DNA of 64,000 nt from Conoideocrella luteorostrata (Eukaryota > Ascomycota > Sordariomycetes > Hypocreales > Clavicipitaceae), in NCBI GenBank assembly GCA_032433595.1, contig JASWJB010000048.1, positions 1 through 64,000 on the forward strand. The letters are read 5' to 3'. The translations under genes and the position numbers were made by a program. Positions 55,191 to 64,000 of this stretch are shown piece after piece (position 1 is the first letter of the stretch; each line of letters starts with the position of its first letter). Below the pieces are notes generated by a model, which saw nothing but the letters and a program-made list of their open reading frames with translations, ran no database searches and had not been told where the DNA came from.

Positions 55191-55750
55191 TCTATCCTCT
55201 GCAGATACGGCTCAGCAGACACGTCATATGTGGACATGTTTGAGATGCCTGCCAGACGCAACAAGGAAATTGGGGTCACAGAGGTACTTAGATTCATCTG
55301 TCTAGTAAAACACGAGAGTGTGGGCTTCTTAGCCGTGGGGCGAAAGACTTCGACATGGCTCCACTTGAAGTCTTTAATCGGCTCTCAGTTACGGACCGTA
55401 GATGGTGTGAATATCGGTAGATTGCACTGGGTGGTGGCGCTGGGCCGTTGGGCCGTTAGGCCGCTACGTATGGCGATGGGTGCACAGTGGTAGGTAGACC
55501 CTGGGCCGATGGTTTATATAAATAAAGATAATTCAGATAAATAATCGTGTAGATAGCTGGCGAACACACCAGCCAAAGAAGTGAACATCTGAGAGGTCTG
55601 AATACTGCCGATGCCGGTGCAATCGGAGGAATCGAATTTGCGGGATTCCGCATGTAGCGGGCCATGGCAAATGTGCAAACATAGAAGTGCGCACTCATGT
55701 AGTGACACTTTGTGGCAAACCTTGCTCCGCCACGTCCCAAACACAAAGAT

Positions 55751-56974
55751 TTATGCAGTTGGCCAGCCAGGTGTTGCCGCAAACCAACGAGACTTGTACA
55801 GCTGCTTACCATTGTAGAGTTGGGAAAGTTTACCCGAAATGCTCAAATGATTCACACCTGTCGGAATTCCACTTTCCTTCCGCCACGCTGCTTGAGTATA
55901 GATCACGCCGCCTTGCGGATGTAAGCCGAGGGCTTTGATGTCAGAGCGAGGCAACAATTCTCCATTCTGTCCTTTTCGTTCGTCCACAGGGACAAATCCC
56001 TTGACGAATTTTGCCGCGAGCTGCTCTCCGGAGTGGTTGAATATTCCGGTTTTCAAGTCCACTGCGTGAATCTCTCTGTCTGTAGTGAAAAGAAGAAGCC
56101 GAGAGTCAGGAACTGGGACAAGATCGTGCGTGCCTTCCCACCAACCGGCGAAGCTGGTACCGGCCCATTCGGTATTTAGACGCGCAGCAAGCGAAGATGT
56201 CAAATTGAGAGACTCAGTCAGCTGGTGTGTCGATTTGTCATATTTGTACCCTTGTATAGTGCAATGAGAAGGACCGTATGACCCATCGACACCTAGGGTA
56301 TTTCCGCCCGCCCAAAGCGTCTGCTCCTGTTGATCCCAGACCAGCCCGTGAAGTGCTCGCACACCCTTCAACTTTTGTATCGGCTTCTGCGGGGACGGCT
56401 TGTCCATCTTCGTGGCATTATAAACCCATATTCCATCCTCAGGTGCTGGACCGTTAGTCCCTACAGCCAAAAGATTTCCAGGCAGCAATTCAGCCGTATG
56501 TGTATTCCACAATGGTCCGTCAAGACAGACTCCATATTCAACCTTCTTGTCATCGTACCCAATTACAATGGCTGAGTAACCTATGATAGCGACAATTTTC
56601 TTCCCATTCGCAGCAAATTTCGCGTCTGTTGAAGAAGTCCCGCGCTGAATGCACGCTGTGAGCTCAGATGATACGCCGCCTACGCCTGTCTTGGTATCCC
56701 ACGTCCAGATTGGCTGTGGGTCGCCAAGAAGCGGTTTTTGGGAGACCCTTTCACTGGAGCCTGTTTTTGCGTCCTCTAATGTGCTTACCGCATCGCCGCG
56801 TATGATTTGTATCTGGGCGGGATTCCCACGGAGACCCGTGATGATGTTAGGCACTGACGGCACTGCTGCCTTGGAGCTCGCGGCCGCCGAGTCAGTTCTC
56901 GATGTAGCCTTGGTGACCAGTATGGCCATGAACACAAGCCATGCGAGCCATGTCTGCCACAGAGACGCTGACAT
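55751..56974 (-). CDS. Secreted propeller-like protein of unknown function
   Basis: Intronless frame of 407 aa. The N-terminus MSASLWQTWLAWLVFMAILV is a signal peptide or anchor. The rest has repeated short strands with Trp and Asp/Gly turns (PIWTWDTKT, DGIWVYNATK, HGLVWDQQEQTLWAGGNTLG, VPVPDSRLLLFTTDREIHAV), as in six- or seven-bladed beta-propellers of the gluconolactonase/SMP-30-like or DUF6528 kind. It most resembles, from memory, the secreted fungal DUF6528 group, whose function is not known. Only a few Cys, and NXS/T sites are consistent with secretion. No lesion seen; the chain ends YKSRWFAATPGWPTA before a stop. It is flanked on both sides by repeats. Confidence 0.75.
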   Translation of the reverse strand: MSASLWQTWLAWLVFMAILVTKATSRTDSAAASSKAAVPSVPNIITGLRGNPAQIQIIRGDAVSTLEDAKTGSSERVSQKPLLGDPQPIWTWDTKTGVGGVSSELTACIQRGTSSTDAKFAANGKKIVAIIGYSAIVIGYDDKKVEYGVCLDGPLWNTHTAELLPGNLLAVGTNGPAPEDGIWVYNATKMDKPSPQKPIQKLKGVRALHGLVWDQQEQTLWAGGNTLGVDGSYGPSHCTIQGYKYDKSTHQLTESLNLTSSLAARLNTEWAGTSFAGWWEGTHDLVPVPDSRLLLFTTDREIHAVDLKTGIFNHSGEQLAAKFVKGFVPVDERKGQNGELLPRSDIKALGLHPQGGVIYTQAAWRKESGIPTGVNHLSISGKLSQLYNGKQLYKSRWFAATPGWPTA

Positions 56975-57065
56975 GATGCTGCTTTTCTGATCGCGGTTAA
57001 TGCTGAGGAGGTGCGGATATTGGTGGTTCCGTTGGCACTAACATACGAAACTAGCACTAAACCGA

Positions 57066-57330
57066 ATGGCCTTGATGGGTATAAAGTCGCAATGCAATTG
57101 AAGAAGTGGAAATCGTTGCTTCTCAATCCTCCAGATTCCTCGGGGAATTCTGTCGTTTTATCTTTCGATTCTAGTCATCTATTTCCAACGTTCTCCGACG
57201 GTCTCCGACGTGTCACGTACATTCCTGACCGCATCCTACACCGGCTGCAGTGTCCTGCAGCCACCTGAACTCCCCTCTTCTTTCCTAGCTATTTGTGGCA
57301 CTGATCTTCCTGGCAGAGGCCGACCCATAC
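57066..57330 (+). repeat. Repeat B, copy 2
   Basis: About 265 bases matching 62,132-62,390 in the same orientation. Shared anchors are AAGTGGAAATC, AATCCTCCAGATTCCTC, AACGTTCTCCGA, GACCGCATCCTA and CACCTGAA. Confidence 0.75.
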
Positions 57331-57404
57331 CTGATTCGCACGATGATTTTAAACAGATCAGCGATAGCCACACACGGTGCGGCTTGTCGTATCCACTTTG
57401 GTGC

Positions 57405-57690
57405 CATGATGCAAATATAGTGGTCATTAATCTGGGACCTTGGCTTGGCTTTGTCGCTGCCCCGGTCTGCGGTATCGCTCCTATTACTAGTCTCCATAAC
57501 ACAACCCAGAGCGACTGGTTTACTACGGGAGACGTTCAGGTTAGCGGGTATATAGTATATAAGCATTAATACGCAGAACCCTTGCTGCTTATAATATATA
57601 GGTTACTAGTACTACTAAATCTAGTTAATAAATTTATTCCTATATTATAAATAAACTAAATTACCTTAATAAGTTTAAAGCTATTTTGTC
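57405..57690 (+). repeat. Repeat A/B, RIP-mutated copy
   Basis: Matches 61,890-62,155. The first half is alike (GCAAATATAGTGGTCATT, CGGTCTGCGGTATCGCTC, ACTAGTCTCCATAACAC). From about 57,560 on, almost every C or G of the other copy that differs is T or A here (for example GGCCGCCAGTACTGCC there, GGTTACTAGTACTACT here). Confidence 0.8.
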
Positions 57691-58083
57691 GACCCAAAAT
57701 GCACACCCCACACTCAGGTATACTGAGGTATGATACACACCCAGCAACGCTCCGTACACTTCGAGAAAGGCTTCTCGCAAAGGCCTCCCGTAATTCGTAG
57801 TGACCTTTCTCTTGCCGAGATCAAATGGTCTTGAGGTTGCTTGCCTCTTGTGGAGCAACTGTGCACTTCAATTAAATAAAATAATGAATGAACGTGTGAG
57901 GCACAATGCCCAAGTAAACTTCGGGGGAAAACTTCTGTGATTTGATTCTTGATGCTTGACTCTCTCTCGAGGAGCACGATCGCACTACTTATAGCTATAC
58001 TATTTGACTTGACCAAATTGGTCAAGTCCGCAACGCACGTGAATTCAACCTTGTCACCCTAGAGGATCATTTCCGCCCACACA

Positions 58084-58143
58084 CCACTTATTTTATATAT
58101 ACTCTGTATATACTCTATATAACTATTTATTAAATAAAGCCTT
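58084..58143 (+). repeat. Repeat C, RIP-mutated copy
   Basis: AT-rich counterpart of 54,638-54,697, gap-free over 60 bases. Direction of change is nearly all C to T and G to A. The TACTCCGTA motif of the other copy reads TACTCTGTA here. Confidence 0.8.
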
Positions 58144-59079
58144 TAGCGTTAGTAATAACACATCCCGCTCCTAGTATCTCTGCCTCTTAATAAGCAAATA
58201 AGTGTAATTTAAATTACGTATATTAAATCTAAGCCTCGTAAATCCGCCTTCTGTTTTATTACCTCTGCTTACCTAGAATTAGCAACAACAAAAACTAAAA
58301 ACAGGAAGAGTGAGAGGCTTAAAATGCCTGCCGTCCGTTGTTAGCTAAAGGTCAGTAGTGAGGCTGACGGCCAAACATGTGCCCGATAAGGGGGGCGTTG
58401 GCATGGATACCTCGTGGAATTTTTAACTGCATTGCTGCTGCATGCTTTGCGCTCGTATGTATTTTTGGTCCACATTATGGCTCGAAGCCTCCCCATCATA
58501 TCTGTCCAAGGCCCAACCAAACATAACAATGCATCCAGCCGAAGCGACAATGACAACGTGATTCATCGACTCAACGTAAATTTCTAGGCAGCAGCATAAG
58601 GCATAGTCCACCGGCGCCAAAATAAGCTTTGGCAGTGCCAGCCACACAATCGAATCCGAACAAGCCTTTTGCGTGTGCCGTATGGTGTCACGGGTTCTCG
58701 ATCGTAGCCATATACCGTGATGTACCGTAAAACCTGATTAAAGAATGCCTGCAGGCTCAAACTCAAACTTTGCCGGTGCTGTGATGAGTTCGCGACGCAG
58801 TCACATGCGTTCAATACGCATTTATATTTGGTTTCCAGCAGTAGCGATACATTACGGAGTAGTCATTAGTGCTTTCATCACCTGTGACTTCGTAGCATCT
58901 CGGCCACAGCGGGGCGAGCTAGAAGCAATTCTCGCCTCAACAATGGGAGACGCAATACAGTCGCCTATGGATAATGCCACGTAGTGTTGCTGAAAAGCCT
59001 GCAGCTAAGCGGCAGAGGAAATACTACGGTTCATGTCAAGCGTACTGTGAGCGCATGTGATTGGTATCTAGACCTCCTA

Positions 59080-59502
59080 TATTGAAAGAGGAACTGCTTG
59101 ACTCTGGCCGCTTCGATGAGAATGGCGATGTAGGTGATGACGCAGACGAGCTCGAACAGTCGCAGTCATAATGGGACGACGAAGACGGCAATGTACGGGG
59201 ACCTGTTGTCGTATTGGCATGCACGTAGGCGGCGATACGCTTGGCTCTCGCGGATGGCGCTATATTTTTTGACGATCCAAGCCATATCAGCGGAATGCGA
59301 GTGGCTGTCTTCGGCAGCAGGGCGGATGGTGACGCCACTGCGGGTTCGGCTCAATGCCGACATGATTGGGATGTGCCAAGCGTTACGTTCATGGTTACGG
59401 GAAAGAGTGATTGATGAACTGGGCGTATTGATTGTTCCTCCTGATGGATGCAGCGACGAGGCCGAAGGAGAGCCCTGGGAGATGGAAGAGGATGAAAGAT
59501 GA
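59080..59502 (+). pseudogene. C-terminal remnant of a hAT-family transposase
   Basis: A plus-strand frame (about 59,190-59,502) reads YWHARRRRYAWLSRMALYFL, SAECEWLSSAAGRMVTPLR and LNADMIGMCQALRSWLRE, following the hAT dimerisation domain with its pattern YW-P-LA-MA, S-E--RLFSSAG and R--L--D. Usual Pro and Phe residues are replaced, and no start codon or upstream catalytic domain is present. An acidic stretch just upstream is in another frame and ends in a stop. A dead tail of a DNA transposon; terminal inverted repeats were not found. Confidence 0.75.
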
Positions 59503-59975
59503 GGCTAGATCAAAGGAAACAAGGCCATGTTATAAATCATCCTTGATGAATATCCATTCAACTCAAATTCGGAGTCCAGTTGATCAACGCCATCAAGGCT
59601 CACGGTTTATCACGACAACTCAGCACCACTGAGCTTTCAGTGGGTTGAGTTGAGGGGTGTACAAACCCGGTCATCAGCGAGGTCGGAGAGAGCGTGGCTC
59701 AAGTGTGGCCGAATATGTAGAGTTGCGTGCGAATAGGGATTTGAGGGCGTACAAATAGAGACTGTCGATTTAAATTAGTCTTCAATAAATTATTCAATCA
59801 AAACGCCTAGACTGTGGAATTGCAGTGGTCCCTCGAAATATTTTGTGCTTCTTAGAGATGACTAACGGTTTAGAAACACTCTGTTTGTTTGGTAAAGTTG
59901 CAGGGCCATGTTGCCTTTGATTACTACCTGCACGTACTATATCGACCCTATACCTGACAAATGCATCATATTGTC
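59503..59975. other. Spacer between the hAT remnant and the phosphatase gene
   Basis: About 470 bases; nothing recognised. Confidence 0.5.
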
Positions 59976-60989
59976 TTACTCTCTGAATTTTTCCTTTAGG
60001 TGTTGACGCTCCTGCGCGCTGATTCCCATTTCTTGCTCAAGAAATTTATTGTATGAGCCATATTTGTCGTCAATTGCGCAGAACATACGGCGTAGCAGTT
60101 CAGGGCGGAGCTCCACAGCCCCACGAATTTGATCTGGAGAGGCACCAAATTCCTTTGCAGTTTGCTGAAAATTCTGGTTTGAAGAAGGCTGTAGAAAGAC
60201 GTTTGCCGACTGAAACTGGAGAAATCTCTCCGACGTTGGATCATCCGCGTCCACTTGCAGGTACTTGTTTGACGCCACGAAATCAGCCTCAATAGCTTCG
60301 TCAGGTGCATCCAGTGCCTTGAGTAATAGCGCTGCACCAACACCTGTCCGGTCACGCCCTCCGGTGCAGTGAAACAAGAGGCTCGATGAATTCGGTAATG
60401 CCATGAGTTGGTGAAAGAGCGTACGATACCCCCTCAGCTTTGCTATGTGTGCATCGCTGCCATACATGCTAATAAGATACAGCATGCGATAGTACGGTCC
60501 TTTCCCTAGAACCCTTGCTTTTTGGAGCATCGAATCTGGCAAACCCGCGTTATGAAGAAGCTGCGCTATTGTTTCATCATCAATTTCATCACCACCAGAA
60601 CTCCCGATGATAGGGCTGTTAACGTAATTGGTCCCATGTGGCAGGTGATCAGGGGCTTCTCTTGCTTCCCTTGGCCCTCTCAAATCGATCACTGTATCAA
60701 TCCCAAGTTTTTCCAGCTTTTTAATATCACCGGGGTTAATCTGGGCGAGGTTTGCGCTGCGATATATGCGTCCTTTGAGTACGTGCCTGCCATCTGTGGT
60801 TGCGTAACCACCCACATCACGCATGTTCAGCGTGCCTTCCAAAGGAATTGGTTCGCTGACCCTAATCGACATCTTCCGTATTGGTTTCGTTAAAAAACCA
60901 GAAAGTGGATGGCTTGTAATCGTTGGATGAGAGCGGCTCTGAATTTCGTCTCTCCACGCATTAATGAAAATACGTCTTGATGTTAACAT
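59976..60989 (-). CDS. Tyrosine phosphatase-like protein (Tyr_phosphatase3 family)
   Basis: Intronless frame of 337 aa from ATG 60989. It belongs to the Tyr_phosphatase3 group (PF13350-like) of cysteine phosphatases found in bacteria and fungi. Motifs are LEGTLNMRDVGGYATTDG near the start of the domain, RIYRSANLAQI, TVIDLRGPREA and the phosphate loop HCTGGRDRTGVGAALLL, with nucleophile Cys208 and Arg in CX5R; the extra Asp after GGR is typical of this family. The C-terminal region with FGASPDQIRGAVELRPELL ends in a charged helix. The first 39 residues before a second ATG (MSIRVSEP) are basic and may be a mitochondrial leader or untranslated. Substrate unknown; protein phosphotyrosine or phosphoinositides are both possible. 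Confidence 0.88.
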   Translation of the reverse strand: MLTSRRIFINAWRDEIQSRSHPTITSHPLSGFLTKPIRKMSIRVSEPIPLEGTLNMRDVGGYATTDGRHVLKGRIYRSANLAQINPGDIKKLEKLGIDTVIDLRGPREAREAPDHLPHGTNYVNSPIIGSSGGDEIDDETIAQLLHNAGLPDSMLQKARVLGKGPYYRMLYLISMYGSDAHIAKLRGYRTLFHQLMALPNSSSLLFHCTGGRDRTGVGAALLLKALDAPDEAIEADFVASNKYLQVDADDPTSERFLQFQSANVFLQPSSNQNFQQTAKEFGASPDQIRGAVELRPELLRRMFCAIDDKYGSYNKFLEQEMGISAQERQHLKEKFRE

Positions 60990-61889
60990 TGGTAAACACA
61001 GTCAAAACGCAAACGCCGCTTCCAAGTCGTAATTCATCAAAGCCAATTTGGTGCAGTCAGCAGACTAACCTCTTTTATACTTCAACGGCACAACAGCTGC
61101 TCGGATGGACGAGCCTTCGAGTTCGGATTTTCGGAGATGCCAGACTTGAAACATCAAATTGAGCCAATCGAATGCTTTCCATCTCATCACATGATTCATC
61201 ACATGATCAGGACCGGGAGGTTGTCTCTGGAAGCCTAGCTGAGAATCTATTTACAGTTTCGCTCATTCGTCTCGTGCCACTTGGAGCCCCCACAGCTTTA
61301 CCGTTCAGTCTGAGCACCACCTCGTCGCTTTATGCATTGACGGGCCCGCTCGAATGCCAGTTCCGCAAGTGTTCAGCGTCCTATCTTCAGTAGTTGAAGC
61401 ATGTTCTGCCAATAACGAGGCCGATACCGTTGTTTGAGTCCCATTATTAAGCCCTCTCAGTCTGTCATTCTCGGTTTCGTATCCGGCCTCTTTGTTGCTC
61501 TGGCGAATTTGATCGTGGCTTTAACCGGTTCCATGCTTGACGAATTTTCTTGCAAAAAGTCCGCCGAATGACATTCAGGGACTTTGCATACTCAGCGCGA
61601 AACTCAACCCTAGACTAGTGTCGTGACCGCAAAATCCAAAATGGGAGATGTTATGGCGAAATTGTCCATGCAGCACTCGTTTGGCCACGAAACCCTAAAA
61701 TGAGACCAGTGCCTCGACTACCAAGCGCGAAATGTGAGAGAGCCATCCACACCCGACACTTTCGGCCAGCTAAGCATCAACACCGCCCATAGAATCTTCA
61801 GCAGCTGAAGCTGCGCCGGCTTAAAAAAGGGTGAGGTAAAAGGATTGTGCGTGCCGCTAGCACCACTTTGACCCCGCTGGGGCCGGGGC
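60990..61889. other. Spacer upstream of the phosphatase gene
   Basis: About 900 bases with no supported gene; leads into repeat A/B. Confidence 0.5.
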
Positions 61890-62390
61890 TATGGTGCAAA
61901 TATAGTGGTCATTCATCTGGAACCTTCCGGTCTGCGGTATCGCTCCCATTACTAGTCTCCATAACACGACCTAGAGCGAAGCTGTTTACTGCGGGAGACG
62001 TTCACGTCAGCGGGCATGTAGTATATGAGCATTAAAACGCGGGACTCTCGCTGCTTATGATGCACAGGCCGCCAGTACTGCCGAATCCGGTCAACAGATC
62101 CCATCCCACGTCGCGAATGAACTGAGATGCCTTGATGAGTCCAGAGCCACATAGTAATTTAACAAGTGGAAATCTGCGAGAATAGGTTCAATTGATTTGC
62201 CTTTAATCCTCCAGATTCCTCAGGAAATCCTCTTATCTTCCCCTTTAGCTCTAGTTATGTATTTTTAACGTTCTCCGATGGCTTCCGACGTGTCTCGGAC
62301 ACTCTCGACCGCATCCTATACCCGCTGCAGTCTCCTATAGTCACCTGAAATCCCTTCTTCTTTGCTACCTATAATGGACACGTTGTGATC
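61890..62390 (+). repeat. Repeat A/B, least mutated copy
   Basis: About 500 bases containing module A (61,890-62,130) followed by module B (62,132-62,390), both found again at 57.1-57.7 kb. It ends directly at the 3' end of the NLR-like gene. No coding capacity recognised, so the element type is unknown. Confidence 0.7.
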
Positions 62391-62397
62391 TCCCCCC

Positions 62398-64000
62398 TCA
62401 TGATACTCTCTTGCGACTGCGTTGCATCACCCGTCCAAGAATGTTTATCGCGTCATTAACGGCCCACGCATTTACTTGCGGCGGCAACCCTCGCCCGCCA
62501 TCGTCCTCGAGCTGTTTTTTAACAAATACAGCAAAATCGTAAGCAGTCATGTTTCCCTCTGGCTCCCTCTGCAGTAGAGCCTCAACAACGACGCCGTCAC
62601 CGCCCCTCGCCTCCTGCAACAATAGTTTGAGCACCTGGGTCCGGCATTCGTATACGACCTGGTGAAACACATTACAACCAACATTTGTCCTCGCCAATAA
62701 TAGCCTCCGAATCTCGGACGGATCCCCCCGCTTGTGCCGTAGGATTGCTTCGACAACGCCAGGGCCGTCGTGGGCGGCGGCGGCATGGAAGGCGAATTGG
62801 TATTTCTGTTCCAGGCTCTTGTGTACATCAGCGCCACGCCGCACGAGGAATTCAACCGTTTCCGTCTTTCCTTTAAGGCATGCCTTGTAGAGCGCCGTGA
62901 CTCCTCCGAACACAGCGTCAACGTCAATGCATACTCCGAGAGAGGCGGCGCTGTCTAGGACCGCCTCGGCAGTGGCGCTAAAGCCGCTGCACGCTGCTAG
63001 AAAGAATGCCATCCTCACATCGCGCGCGTCTTCGAATCTAGCTGGTGATAGGCATTGTCGGCAGCTTTTCAGGTGTTGAGACACCAGCTCCGTGCAACCC
63101 TCAAACGCCAGCAGAACTATTAGGCTCTGTTCCGATTGTATAGAACTGGTGTTAACTTGTTGCCTGCAGTGCTTGAAGGACTCATGGCGGTCGTATTTCT
63201 TGAACAGATCAACAATCGTGTCGGCGTCTAGGCTATCGCACTCGCTGAGGCAATTAGGATATTGGAAGTCTTTAGGAATACTCCCACCCCCCTGTCGAGC
63301 GTGCTCCGTCCAAAACCGCGCAGCGTACGGCAGGAATGAAATCCTATCGTCCGCGCCTCCGAACTGGATATTATAGTTGATTGTGCGCATGCATAACTCG
63401 AAAGCGCAAAGATGAAATTGAGACTCCGGATCTCTCGCGAATCGCACATCAAGGGTGCCCAGTCCCCCATCCTTAATAAGGAAGTCTCCCAAGGATTTGT
63501 GTATGAACTGTACCGTGGAATCGGGAGTGGAACGGGCAGACCGGCACTCGATAAGTCCGCGGGAAAACAGTTCAATTCGGCTCTTGATGTCAACTTCTTG
63601 CAATGTAAATCCCCTGGAGCAATCCAGCATCGATCCGATCGCGTCAATCGTAAGCGGTTTGCTAGCAACCTGTACCAGCAGGAACAAATTGCACGCTTGG
63701 GAACGGTCATCCGGGGGTATGCGACGAAGCAGGTGTTTATATAAGTCGGTTAGTCCCTCTGGAATATGCTCGATATAGTCTAGTATCTCCTGTTCGGATC
63801 TCGCAGTCCCAGTGTACTGCTTTAAGATGTTTTTAATGACAAGGTCGACCCATAAAAACAAGTTTGACGCACGATCGGACAACCTCGTAACAATCTTGTG
63901 AAAGGTCTGGGGCCGAGTGGCCTTGATATGCCCCAACTTCTTGGTTAGTTCCTTGTCTATAAACTTGTCGATATCCAACTTATTTTGTTCTGACACGTTG
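62398..64000 (-). CDS. NACHT/ankyrin (NLR-like) protein, C-terminal part, runs off right edge
   Basis: Open frame on the minus strand from the window edge to the stop at 62400-62398, 532 residues or more. The visible N-terminal part (SDRASNLFLWVDLVIKNIL, then EHIPEGLTDLYKHLLRRI and LFLLVQVASKPLTIDAI) matches the stretch that follows the NACHT ATPase core and leads into its winged helix in fungal STAND proteins. FIHKSLGDFL is the usual end of that helix domain. About residues 300-480 hold degenerate ankyrin repeats (VTALYKACLKGKTETVEFLV followed by RRGADVHKS). Fungal proteins of this build act in heterokaryon incompatibility or immunity-like sensing in the cases studied. The P-loop and effector domain lie outside the window. 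Unlike the other recognition-type genes here, this part has no stop. Confidence 0.82.
   Translation of the reverse strand, partial: NVSEQNKLDIDKFIDKELTKKLGHIKATRPQTFHKIVTRLSDRASNLFLWVDLVIKNILKQYTGTARSEQEILDYIEHIPEGLTDLYKHLLRRIPPDDRSQACNLFLLVQVASKPLTIDAIGSMLDCSRGFTLQEVDIKSRIELFSRGLIECRSARSTPDSTVQFIHKSLGDFLIKDGGLGTLDVRFARDPESQFHLCAFELCMRTINYNIQFGGADDRISFLPYAARFWTEHARQGGGSIPKDFQYPNCLSECDSLDADTIVDLFKKYDRHESFKHCRQQVNTSSIQSEQSLIVLLAFEGCTELVSQHLKSCRQCLSPARFEDARDVRMAFFLAACSGFSATAEAVLDSAASLGVCIDVDAVFGGVTALYKACLKGKTETVEFLVRRGADVHKSLEQKYQFAFHAAAAHDGPGVVEAILRHKRGDPSEIRRLLLARTNVGCNVFHQVVYECRTQVLKLLLQEARGGDGVVVEALLQREPEGNMTAYDFAVFVKKQLEDDGGRGLPPQVNAWAVNDAINILGRVMQRSRKRVS

Larger units (their letters stand above)
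54344..55750. other. Gene-poor region with repeat fragments
   Basis: About 1.4 kb. Contains repeat C copy 1 (54,638-54,697) and a B-type fragment near 55,110-55,190. No gene supported. Confidence 0.5.
56975..59079. other. Repeat-rich spacer
   Basis: About 2.1 kb upstream of the propeller protein. Largely made of repeat families A/B (57,066-57,330 and 57,405-57,690) and C (58,084-58,143). The parts at 57,560-57,690 and 58,084-58,280 are very AT-rich. No gene supported. Confidence 0.6.

Noticed and set aside
1..64000. tRNA or rRNA genes
   Set aside because: Scanning for GGTTCRANNC-type T-loops with a matching acceptor stem found no convincing candidate; a covariance search would be needed to exclude one.

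Overview
The window is fungal. Genes carry short GT...AG introns of about 45 to 130 bases. Several products are fungus-specific: a proteinase K-like subtilisin, a fungal tyrosinase, a fungal-type P450, and Zn2Cys6 and C2H2 zinc-finger proteins. There are solo LTRs, and repeat pairs that differ almost only by C-to-T and G-to-A changes, the pattern left by repeat-induced point mutation (RIP). The gene content suggests a filamentous ascomycete, most likely a hypocrealean Sordariomycete; that placement is inference from recalled protein similarity, not a search.

Layout. Positions 1-14,200 form a conserved housekeeping block: the first exon of GABA transaminase (-), a seven-exon CLC chloride channel/exchanger (-), the nucleolar protein SAS10/UTP3 (+), the Golgi tether subunit COG1 (+) and a peroxisomal enoyl-CoA isomerase-like protein (-). 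Its intergenic spaces hold most copies of an over-represented 9-mer, TACGGAGTA.

From about 14.6 kb to the right end the window is accessory: long gene-poor AT-rich spacers, decayed genes and isolated intact genes. Decayed genes are a catalase-like haem protein (14.6-15.7 kb), a membrane protein (17.0-18.7 kb), a module usually seen in large fungal proteins (19.3-20.2 kb), a SesB/PGAP1-like serine esterase (20.3-21.0 kb), a sorbose-reductase-type SDR (22.4-23.0 kb), another large fungal protein (39.0-40.9 kb) and a hAT transposase tail (59.1-59.5 kb). An S9 peptidase (36.1-38.6 kb) is complete apart from one frameshift just after its nucleophile motif.

Intact accessory genes are a P450 (531 aa), an MFS sugar transporter (548 aa), a single-pass Cys-rich surface protein (278 aa), a GST-like protein (260 aa), a small secreted Cys protein, a secreted tyrosinase (391 aa), a composite zinc-finger regulator (718 aa), a secreted subtilisin (397 aa), a secreted propeller-like protein, a Tyr_phosphatase3-type phosphatase and the C-terminal part of a NACHT/ankyrin (NLR-like) protein running off the right edge. 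Protease, tyrosinase, transporter, P450 and small secreted protein would suit a fungus living on or against a host, but no two genes form an obvious pathway cluster.

Mobile DNA: three short solo LTRs at 35.85, 46.02 and 54.14 kb share TGTTGGAAT starts and CA ends and have 5-bp flanking duplications (two perfect, one 4/5); a fourth, inverted LTR fragment ends at 46,729. Two further repeat families near 54.6-58.1 kb and 57.1-62.4 kb show the RIP pattern. All protein identities rest on motif and family recall; splice models were built by hand and checked for reading frame.
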